This document shows positions 16,523 through 26,000 of a stretch of DNA of 32,010 nt, piece by piece. The notes under the pieces were generated by a model, which saw only the letters and a program-made list of their open reading frames with translations, was not told the DNA's origin and did not search any database. The stretch lies in the IMG/VR virus record IMGVR_UViG_3300043466_002174, positions 1 through 32,010 of that record. One strand, written 5' to 3'. Both the position numbers and the translations under genes were made by a program. This DNA is from a virus. The stretch's first letter is position 1. The number at the start of each line of letters is the position of its first letter.

Positions 16523-17662
16523 TTAAACTAAATCTCCATATGCTCCTATCATTAGGATATTGCCATTCGCGCCGTTTCTTATCTCTGTTGTCCAATTCGT
16601 CTCAACAACTACTTTGCCCCCAATTCCTGCGCTAAACGAATAAGACTCTAGAGTTAAATTGTCTAAATTTACACCAAATTTTTTGTACTGCCCCACGTTA
16701 AAAAACTCAACCAGCATAGAGCTTTTTAGCCCGCCTTCGTTATGAAATACCTTGCTTAAATTCTCTGCCTGAAAGTCATCAATCATTGATGACAAACTTA
16801 ATGAGGCTACTGCTGGCACTTGAATTTTTCTTAGGAATGGATGGTTATTGCCAAACCCATACAAAGACTTTCTTTCAAACTGAAAAGATAATGTTAAGTT
16901 TTGAAAGTTATTAACTACTTGATCAAAAAATCCGAAAGTAATTGGTGACTTGCCAGCGTTTGATTGAAAAGTTGGAGTTACCACGCATCTATCATAAGTA
17001 CATCCGCCGTCAAAAACCTCTGTGGCTTTTGAGGCATATCTTTGCCCTCTTGATTCGCCGGTAAAACTAATATTAAATTTTCTATTAGCGTCTTGGGCGT
17101 TTTGTCCAGTTACTAAAGTATTGACCGAAGGAAGATATTGAGAAACATCATAATCTTGAACATTCGCATTCGCGCCAACAAAAGAACAAGATACGGTGGC
17201 TAATTGATTGACCCCAATGCTGATCTCATAACTTGTAATATAAGCATTGCCTATTCCTAAAACATAACTATTGGCTATCTGTTCCTGTGAATTTTGATCT
17301 GTGCCGTCTTGCTTCGCTATTGTGACGTAAAAATTTCTATCTCCTGTTGAAGTAAATATTGTGTCAAATGGGTTTCCGCTGGTTGTATTAGACAAATCTA
17401 ACCCAATATATTTTTCATTCCAACCATCATTTAGCAAATATTGAAAATTAAAATTAACATCTGGAGCTAATTGAGTTTGTCTAGTTGCAAAAGATCCTGT
17501 GCCTAATTGTTTTAATGCGGCGCGATCAATATTGAATGAAAAGTCGTAGCCTTGTATAAAATCAAGGCGAGCTATTCCGCTGCCGCTATTTGGCGTTTCT
17601 TCGAAGGCCCCAGAAGAGCCCACGAACATCATCTGCATTTCATATGAAATAGGTCTAGCCAT
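16523..17662 (-). CDS. tail tube-like structural protein
   Basis: A 379-aa beta-rich protein without an enzyme motif. Its order of elements (GYDFSFNIDRAALKQLG, PDVNFNFQYLLNDGWNEKYIG, AYITSYEISIGVNQLATVSC and a long C-terminal beta sheet region) parallels the 256-aa protein at 19289-20059, suggesting two paralogous tube or tail-tip-ring proteins. An extra C-terminal region with GFGNNHPFLRKIQVPA and SYSFSAGIGGKVVVETNW repeats the same strand pattern. It follows the LamG-bearing protein by one base and precedes the RCC1 gene by one base. The tail role is inferred from position and beta-sandwich character. It could be a distal tail protein instead of tube. Confidence 0.6.
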   Translation of the reverse strand: MARPISYEMQMMFVGSSGAFEETPNSGSGIARLDFIQGYDFSFNIDRAALKQLGTGSFATRQTQLAPDVNFNFQYLLNDGWNEKYIGLDLSNTTSGNPFDTIFTSTGDRNFYVTIAKQDGTDQNSQEQIANSYVLGIGNAYITSYEISIGVNQLATVSCSFVGANANVQDYDVSQYLPSVNTLVTGQNAQDANRKFNISFTGESRGQRYASKATEVFDGGCTYDRCVVTPTFQSNAGKSPITFGFFDQVVNNFQNLTLSFQFERKSLYGFGNNHPFLRKIQVPAVASLSLSSMIDDFQAENLSKVFHNEGGLKSSMLVEFFNVGQYKKFGVNLDNLTLESYSFSAGIGGKVVVETNWTTEIRNGANGNILMIGAYGDLV

Positions 17663-17663
17663 A

Positions 17664-19289
17664 TTAAATTTTAAACCTATCCCTTCCTGCGTTAAAGTTT
17701 GTAATTATTTCTTCTTCGGTTAAAGCGCGATTATAAATTCTAAAAGATCCAAGATCCATATTCATTTTATATCCAGAATCTGATCTCCATCCCGATATTC
17801 TTCCATTTCCACTATTAAAATTTTTGTTTGCGCTGATTTCTGAGCCTGTTATTTGAGAAAGTGTTTGTTGTTGCCCGTTAACGTAAATTTTATTATTCGT
17901 ATAAGATACGCCAGTTCTCATTTCAAAAACATAATGCTTCCAATTACCAACGCATCCCAAAGAGGTTACTTGAGCAAATGGAATTCCATACAAATCACTA
18001 CCTGCGGTATTGAATCCAATACCAGTGGCTCCTATTGTATATATGTCGTAATAAAGCCATCCCATAATCATTCCTCCAAGCGCATTTATTTTGGCCCAAA
18101 TTTCAATTGTAGCGGTAGAAGTTAATCCCGAAACAGAAAAATCAACATAATCATCTACTGCATCAAGAACAAATATTCCTCTATTTCTGGAAGAATATAC
18201 TGGAGTGTTATAAATAGTCGCGGCAGTTCCAGATCCACTTAAGTCATACCAAGAACTTCCTGCTCTATAGGAGGAGGTTCCAGAAGCTTCTAAATAATAT
18301 ACTAGCCCATTAGTAGATATACTGGTAATATCCTCACTGACTCTACCAAGCGGATCTTCAATCAAAGTTACTGATATATCATTAACGTTTTTATAAACAA
18401 AAGTATGGCTCCATTGCGGCGCATAAAATATCTTGAATTGGTTATATATTTTTGGTATTTTATACTGGAACCTTTTGTACCCTTGCCTACCTATTAAAAA
18501 GTGAAGAATGCATCTAGCCTCGGCATCACTTACCCCCTTAAAATCTAGTTTAAAAGACTTTAATGCGTTTGCGTGCAAACCAAAATTTGTTCTTTTTGTA
18601 AACGAATAAGGCAGTTCAGTTTTTATCACGGCGCTTTCTTTCGAAAGCGGCGTGGAATAAGTTGGCTGAAAGAAAAAATCCTTTGACCATTTTACCGTAT
18701 CAACCGAAGCTGGAGTAATTGACGATTGAGAAGTATGAGCCTCTTTACAGTAATAAAATGAATCGTATAGATTACCTGTATTGCTTGGAAATGTAGCATT
18801 CCCTGTATATCTTACAACATCATACTTCTGATAGCTTGTTGAAGTTGCCCAATTACCTTTTATATTTGAGCCTGTTATCAGTGGCTGATTCCAATTTAAA
18901 ACGGTTGAAATTTGATCTGTAGATAAAGTCGCACCTAATGTATATAGATCATTTTCAACAAAAGAATTATCTATACTATTTAAAAATAAATTAAGAGGCT
19001 TATATATCTGCGCTGGATCGGTGTATAAAAAATACCCCGTGCCGTTTAAGCCTTCAAAAAATCCAGCAAGCTTTCTTGCTTCTTCTTGTTTTCTGTTTTC
19101 AAAAGGCATAGCAATTTGCATTTGCAAATGATTAACTGCCTTTGGGATTGTATAAAGATAATTGTCAACTGTCGTGTATTCTGCAAGCTCAGAAGAGAAC
19201 GAAACTTGCATTCCATACGAAGGAACAAAAGTAAAGGACGAAGGAATCGTCCCAGTTACATTTTGGTCTCTATCATAAAAGAAAGACAT
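17664..19289 (-). CDS. minor tail protein with carbohydrate-binding and LamG modules
   Basis: A 541-aa three-part protein. The N-terminal 110 residues and the segment about 215-315 (RTNFGLHANALKSFKLDF, ILHFLIGRQGYKRFQYKIP, PQWSHTFVYKNVNDISVTLIEDP) resemble lambda gpM-type minor tail proteins. An inserted module (about 145-205, NWATSTSYQKYDVVRY, YYCKEAHTS, VKWSKDF) looks like a chitin-binding type 5/12 carbohydrate module. The C-terminus (about 325-541) is a LamG/concanavalin-like jelly roll (YYLEASG, WYDLSGSG, DAVDDYVDF, TIEIWAKIN, NWKHYVFEM, IYVNGQQQTL, GSFRIYNRALTEEEI). Two sugar-binding folds point to receptor or glycan binding at the tail tip. It starts on the preceding stop (TAATG). Confidence 0.78.
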   Translation of the reverse strand: MSFFYDRDQNVTGTIPSSFTFVPSYGMQVSFSSELAEYTTVDNYLYTIPKAVNHLQMQIAMPFENRKQEEARKLAGFFEGLNGTGYFLYTDPAQIYKPLNLFLNSIDNSFVENDLYTLGATLSTDQISTVLNWNQPLITGSNIKGNWATSTSYQKYDVVRYTGNATFPSNTGNLYDSFYYCKEAHTSQSSITPASVDTVKWSKDFFFQPTYSTPLSKESAVIKTELPYSFTKRTNFGLHANALKSFKLDFKGVSDAEARCILHFLIGRQGYKRFQYKIPKIYNQFKIFYAPQWSHTFVYKNVNDISVTLIEDPLGRVSEDITSISTNGLVYYLEASGTSSYRAGSSWYDLSGSGTAATIYNTPVYSSRNRGIFVLDAVDDYVDFSVSGLTSTATIEIWAKINALGGMIMGWLYYDIYTIGATGIGFNTAGSDLYGIPFAQVTSLGCVGNWKHYVFEMRTGVSYTNNKIYVNGQQQTLSQITGSEISANKNFNSGNGRISGWRSDSGYKMNMDLGSFRIYNRALTEEEIITNFNAGRDRFKI

Positions 19290-20059
19290 TAGATAAATCC
19301 TTGATAATTAAGAGTCATGGACACTTCATCTGTGGCAGAACTATTAATTGATTCTCCTATGAATTCCATATTATTAACGGTAAAGGTAGCTAGTGACCCT
19401 ATAGTTATATTAATATTTTGTTTATTTGAGTCTACAATATAATCAAAAGCTCTTTTTGATTCGTAGTCATAAACGCCAAGAGTAAATTGAGCGCTAACTC
19501 TATATGGCCTAATCGTTTCTACCTCCATTGGGGTTGAGCCAGTTGGGTGATAAATAGGCATACGTGGACATTCAACTGTGTATGTAAAAGCTTCAACTCT
19601 ATTTGTTCCTGTACCGTCGCATCGAATTAAAATATCGCCCGGTCTGACAACCGATAAAGGATTACTTGTAGAACTAGTCGTGAATCCAAGTCCAGTTCCT
19701 ATATTGCCAAATATTGAGAAATCTGCTGATAGCTGAGGAAAATTTCCTACCGCACATGAAACATTAAAAGAATTTAAATAAGCAGATTGAAAAGTAAAAT
19801 TTTTATTATTATAGAACAAACCTCCGCTCGCTTGTATTGCGCCAGTATAATTTAAAATATGGTCATTTTGGCATAAGTATTTTTGAAGGCTCAAAGTTGC
19901 TTGAGGCGGGCCACTTATAAAGGTATTAAATTTTCTATAACCAATAACACTTAAATGCTCAACGGGAACCGAATAGCCAAAATTTACATCAGAAACGCCA
20001 AGTATTTTGACGCCACTGAGGTAAAAATTACTCTCATAATTTGATACAGAAGATTTCAT
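19289..20059 (-). CDS. tail tube-like structural protein
   Basis: A 256-aa beta-rich protein directly downstream of the tape measure gene, starting on its stop codon (TAATG). The N-terminus reads as a tube-type beta sandwich (LSGVKILGVSDVNFGYSVPVEHLSVIGY, then PPQATLSLQKYLCQNDHILNYTG). Later elements (AYLNSFNVSCAVGNFPQLSAD, RPYRVSAQFTLGVYDYESK, NMEFIGESINSSATDEVSMTLNY) form the second sheet. Its element order is shared with the larger tube-like protein two genes later. Position next to the tape measure supports a tail tube or distal tail role, but no diagnostic motif is visible. Confidence 0.58.
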   Translation of the reverse strand: MKSSVSNYESNFYLSGVKILGVSDVNFGYSVPVEHLSVIGYRKFNTFISGPPQATLSLQKYLCQNDHILNYTGAIQASGGLFYNNKNFTFQSAYLNSFNVSCAVGNFPQLSADFSIFGNIGTGLGFTTSSTSNPLSVVRPGDILIRCDGTGTNRVEAFTYTVECPRMPIYHPTGSTPMEVETIRPYRVSAQFTLGVYDYESKRAFDYIVDSNKQNINITIGSLATFTVNNMEFIGESINSSATDEVSMTLNYQGFI

Positions 20060-23000
20060 TATCTACCTGATCTCAACGATCCGCCTAAGCGCTTTTCCTC
20101 GTTAATGGTTTCGAGGACTACAGCTTTAATCTTTTCAGACATTTTCTTATAGTCTATGCCGCCTTGAGCAGATTCACCTTGAGCCTTAGTCTCCGAAGTT
20201 CCAGAGCTTGTTACGTTAACTGTGATATTAACCTCTGGAGCGCCCCTTGTTTCGAGCTTGCTGGAAAGATTATCAAATTTCTCGCCAAGCATTTCACTGC
20301 CGCCACCAACTTCACCTCCATTGGCAAATCTTGGAGCGCGGCCTTGATTTAATGAATCAAAAAACTGCTTTCCGTGCTTCTTTACGGCTTTGTTGCTCAT
20401 TACATATTCGCCATCCATAAGAAGAGCGGGAACTTTATCAACTGGGCCACCATTTGCATATTTGGGAATTGGCCCACCATAAGCCTTAAATGGCGCTCTT
20501 GGCATTAAAGCAGTATAGCTTCCAAAAGAGGCTGGTCCAGACGAAGCAGAAAATGATGGGCCTGCACTCAATGGAGAAGCGCCAGGAGCGATTCTACTTT
20601 GAGAATACAACTGGGAGCCTATTCCTTGTCCAGAGTATGAGGTTGGACTGGGTCCGCCCAATGCCCCAAGTCCAGCATTCAATGCTGCTGAAATTACAGT
20701 TTGCTTCAATTGTTTTTGGAATGCTTTTCTTTGCTGTGTTCTATAAGCCTCTCTTTGCTGTATTATGTCCAACCCTTGCTGCTGCGCTGATCTAATTTCT
20801 TGATTGACTATATCGTCCTCATTAAGAAGCGCAAATCTTGAAAGTCTCATGCTTTGGTCTTCAAGATTAATGAATGCCGAAGATTCGGCTCCTCTCATGA
20901 CATCGGTTGCGCCACTGGTTGTAACTTGATTTGCGAATCTGGTTAAATCTTTATAACCAGAAATATTACCAGCGCCACGAACGCCAGGAAGGAAAATATC
21001 GCCGCCAGCAGCAAATGTAGGCATTCCCCCAGAATTCATTTTTTCAAGATTTGCGGCGCCATATTTCTCTACAGAAGATTTGCGAATTACATACTCGCCT
21101 TGACTAAGCATTGCTGGTACATCGTCTTTGTACCCACTGCCCCCAGTAACCAATCCGCCAGTTGCATACCCTTTTACAATTTTTCCACCACTAACAAAAC
21201 CCCCAGTGGCTGCTTGAGCCGGACCTTTTGGAAACACGGTTGGGAAAGCATTCTGCAAACCAATCATTGCCTGATTAGAAGCCTGCTGCAAGAATGCATT
21301 CTGCATAGTCTTCAAAAAGTTCATCGCAACATCTTGCAAAGCAGCGCCAAGATCATCAGTTTGAGAAATTGCCGCTCCTAAAGCGTCCCTCATTCCATCT
21401 CTAAATGCGAGAGTAGTATTTTTAGCGAATGTCTCTTGGAAGTTTTCAGACTCTTGTTCAATTTCGTTAAATGCCGCAAACATTCCTGCTTTGGCTGGAG
21501 ATTCGGCCCTTAGTTGGGCAAGTTTTGTTTGAAATTCTATTTGTCTTTGCTGCTGTTTATTATATTCCTCCAGTAATATTTTTGCTTGTTCAACTGTTAA
21601 ATTATATTTTGCTAGCGCATCTTCGCTTGATTTTATAGCCTTTTCTGTTTCTGCAAGTTTTTTCTTGTCCTCTGGCGTAACGTATCCCAAATCTGCTTCT
21701 TCAGAAGTTGTAAGCTCTAGGAGATTAGATCTTATTTTTTTTAAGTTTTCTAAAGTCTGAGTTAGGTCAGAAACGCTTTTTGCATTTTGCAACGCTTTTT
21801 CGCTTGTCTCTATAAATCCTTTTCCAAGCTCAGAAGATCCTTTTACATTAGAAATAATAGAATTTCTTAATTCTTCAAAACTCTTTCTTTGTATGTCAGC
21901 AAAATCATTATCAATTTTTCTTTGGGCGGATAATTTGGCAAATTCTGCTCTTAACTTAATTAGTTGCGCCTCTTGCTCTCTGGTGGCATATGGCTGAGTT
22001 GCAATTTGATTTTCTAATTGAGCGATAGGAGTTCTTGCGCGAGCTTCTTCTAGAGTTCTATCGCCAGTAATTCTAATGTCTTCAAGCTCTTTTTGCGCTT
22101 TAAAGCCTTCCTCTAAATAGCTTAATCTTAATCTATCTATATCCAAAGCCGTCTTTGCTGCTATATTTGCCTTTTCTCTTGTCTTTAGAGCCTCCCTTTC
22201 TGCGTCGCCCAATGTTCTCGTTACCTGCAATTGAGATTCGTATTTTGTAAGTATGTCTTTTGCCTGAGCAGCACCTTCAAGACTAATCCCATTTATAGTC
22301 GTCAAAACACTTTCTATTTCGCCGCCAGCTTCAATTTGCGCTAACATGTCTTTTAATTTATTTTCGTCTACTGTAGCCAAAGCGCTTGAATTCTTTAATT
22401 CAGTTAAAGAATTTTTTAGCAAATCTGTTCTTGCGTCGCCTTGTTTTCTGTCAAGGTCTAACAATTTTGATTTTAGGTCTTCTTGCCTTTTTTGACCCTC
22501 TGTCAAAAATAAAGACGCTTTTATTTCTTCTGCGTCAGACCGTGCTCTTTCTTTTATTTTTGAAGCTTCTCCCTTGGCAAATGATTGGTTTATTCTGCCT
22601 ATTTGGGTTGTTAAAGCAATTCTTTTTCCCAAAGAATTTAAAACTTCTGAATTTCCAGCAAGTTCTTGATTTCTTTTTCTTTCCTGCTCGTCTGCCGCTG
22701 TTTTTTGCAAACCCGCCAATACCCTTTCATTCGCAATCAAAGATTCTTGAAGCTTAAGATACTCTTCATCTTCTTTGGTTTTTTGAGGTGGAGTTATTCC
22801 AGAAAACATGGCTCCTCCCTTTGCCGCTTGAGCCATAAATTCTGCTTGAGTTTTTGCCCTTTCGTCTACACCAGGTTGAAGCTCGGAAAGTCTTGCCTGT
22901 ATTCTTGCAAGCTCTTGTTGGTTTTTTTGTATAGATTGCTCTGTATTTGCTGTATTTTTTATTACGTTTTGTTGCTGTTCTTGGGCTTCAGCTTCTCTTT

Positions 23001-26000
23001 TCTTTTTTGGAGCATTTTGCACCTCTCTTATTATTGAAAACAGTTCAACTCCAGCACCGATTGCCGCTCCAATAAGTCCTGCTGACTTTCCAACCTGTCC
23101 AATTGCTCCAAGAAGACCGCTTTTACCAACTAAATTTTTTGATAAATCTCCAAACGCTTGACCTAAAAGCGCTCCTTGAGACGCTGCCTGAGTGACGCCT
23201 GTAATAGCAACTGCAAATTTTGCAATCCCATTTTCAGATTTACCTAAAGCTTGCTCAAGAGCATTCGCCGCAAGAGTCAAACCAGAAAAAGCATAAAATG
23301 TTTTATCTAGAGAAAATCTTTCTCCCGAAGCCTCCCCCTTGCCTGATCCGCCGCCTCCTCCAGTTTTAGATTTATTTTTTTCAAATCTTTTTGCTGAATC
23401 ATTGACTTGAGTTTGTAATTTATTCGTTGATTCTGCGGTTAAATTATTTTTCGCCGCTAAATCTTTTATGGCTGTATTTAGTTTTGATTGGTCAATTGCA
23501 CCTTCTTCAAACTGCTTTAAAAGTTTATTTGCTGATCCTATCAGACTTGACTGCAAATCTTTTGGTATGCCTATAGCTTCACCAGTTGAAGATTCTGCGG
23601 CTTTATATCCACCCTTGGGAGTACCAATAGCAAAGTTTGGAATAAAGCCCTTTGCGGCTTTTCTTCCATCCTTCTCATTTATTCTATTGGAAGGAACTTT
23701 GCCATTTGGCTCATCTCTGGTATTTATGACTGCAATCCCTTCTGGATTGCGGGTTGTCATTAAACGATCATCTCTTGTAACACGAACTTGAGAAGGCTTA
23801 ACTCCAGCGGCAATTTCTCTATCAACGGCCTCTTCTAATGGGTCAGCAAAGTTTGGAACAAAGCCAAAAGCGGCGGTCAAAGATCTCGGCCCTACCTTTT
23901 TAACTGCGCGAGCCTTGCCGCCAGTAGCTCTTATTGCGGGCCAAGGAGTTGGATCGAAAGGCGTTGGATTATTGAACTTTGCAAGAGCATCTGGAGTATT
24001 TGCTTCTGGTCCAACACCGCCAGTTGTGGCCTTTTGCAGAGCGATAAAATCATCAGCTAAAGCAGGATTAGCTAATACTGCTGAAGTGAAAGCCTCTCTC
24101 TGACCCGGTAGTCTTGAAATTCCAATTTGAGCTTTTGGCCCATAAACTCTTCTGGCTGAATCAAGAATTTTTTTCTTTAGTTCCTGACCTAAGCCTTTGT
24201 TGGCGGGAGATGCGGGATCAAGGTTTATGCTAGATCCAGCGAGAAATGCATCAGCGGTATCAAGATCATAGAACTGCCCAGATGGAGCTAAAACGTCTTG
24301 CTGCTTTAATCCTTGAGCAAAGTTTGGAATATACCCTTTCGCCGCAGATCCAAAATCGACTAAAGACTTAATCGAATCTCTACCACCTTGTTTTTGCGCT
24401 ATTTCCGACAATTTTTTGGCAACTATTGGATCTAAACGTTTTACATAGTTTAGATCTCCCATCTCCAAAGCATCTAAATTAAACAGCATCCCAAAACTTT
24501 TGCCCATTCCTGCGACAATTTTTTCTTTGTTCTGATTAAGATAGTCCTTGTCTTCTTGGGTTATCGGAACCTTTATTTTTGTGGTCTTTTGCGCCGCAAC
24601 TCTTGGATTATTTAATGAACTTACTTTTGTAAGTTGAGAAAGTTTTAACGACGCTGCATCTTTTTCTCCTTGTGGAGCGGCAGGGTCTGAGACGATTCTT
24701 CTCATTGCGTCTATTGCGTTTTGAGAAGCAAAATTTGGAATAAACCCAAAAGCGCCGCGATTTCTTAAATTTGCATTTATGCCGCGAGATCCAAGAGCCA
24801 TCAAGTTCTCTTCTTCATCATCAACGATAGATCTACCAGTTTTCTCCGCGAATAACGCTTTTCTTTCTGGAGTGTAAAGTTTTCTCGGACCTCTTTTGCC
24901 TTGAGCCCTGCGATTTTCAAACATTGATCCAAGAGGAAATACTTTTTCAACATTGAGCCCGAGATTTTGGGCTACATTTTTAATTGGATCTTTAAATAGA
25001 ATTGGTCTAGCAGTTGCAATATCAAACTTTTCTTTTGAAGCGGCAAGCTCTTTGCCCACGGGAAGAAGATCCTTCTTTTCAAGTTTCTGGATCGACTGAA
25101 TATATTCTTCGGGCTTTCCTGAGATTTTTGGAATGATAGTGCCATCCCAATCATACATTTCTGTAAGTTTTTCGGCATAATTTGGAACAAATCCTTTTGC
25201 GGCAACTTTCTTTGGCGCATTAGTCATTTCCCTGATCTCTTCTTTAACTAAATTATTTTTTACTGCCTGACTTGCAAATCCTCTTAAAACGCCATCAGAA
25301 ACAGAACCTTTAAGATCGGCGCTTCTTTCTCCTCCAGTTATTCCGAAAGCCAATCGCATTGGATCAGGAATATTTGGAACGTCTAAAGTATTAACTTTAT
25401 CACTTTCAAAATTAAAAGCTACTCTTGCGGCAGATTCAAAGATGCCTCCGACAACACCTCCGAAAGCTCCAGCAGCACCAAAAGATTTTTTGTATGATTG
25501 TTGATACTCAGCTTGGCTGACCTGTCTTCCAGCCAGATCTGAAGAAACAGAAGTGCCGAAATCTAAAGCTATTTTATCTAATGGCTCTTTGATCTTTGGA
25601 ACAGCGCCAAGTTTTGCTTGCTGCAATCCACTATCCTTTAAGCCATAAACTGGGAACTTTACTCTTCCAAATATTTTATTTTCTGGCTCTTTTGGCTCAA
25701 AACCCCAAGGATAAGTTTTATCTGTTCTGACTTTTTGCTCATCAGCTTGATCCTTGACCAGCATTGCCGCAGTACCAAAAGTATTGCCAACCCTATTATT
25801 TATTACTTTCTCTGCCTTTGTTTTTAATTCCTTTTCTTTTGCGGTAAGCTGCTTTTCGCCAACCGCCTGCTGCTGAAAATTTGGAATATAGCCATCCGCT
25901 GCATTTTTTACGATTCCAAAATTTCTGGCCTTTGTTTTTACTTTTTCGATAAAATCAAATTGATTTAGTGGAGCGTATTTTGTGCCCGCAATCTGCTTCT

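Noticed and set aside
18640-18660. Inverted repeat CGCTTTC/GAAAGCG in the LamG gene
   Set aside because: A 7-bp stem with no T-run in the middle of a coding region; likely chance.
22386-23037. Plus-strand open frames with hydrophobic products inside the tape measure gene
   Set aside because: They are complements of coiled-coil coding (Glu/Lys/Gln codons read as Phe/Leu/Ser on the other strand) and imitate membrane proteins.
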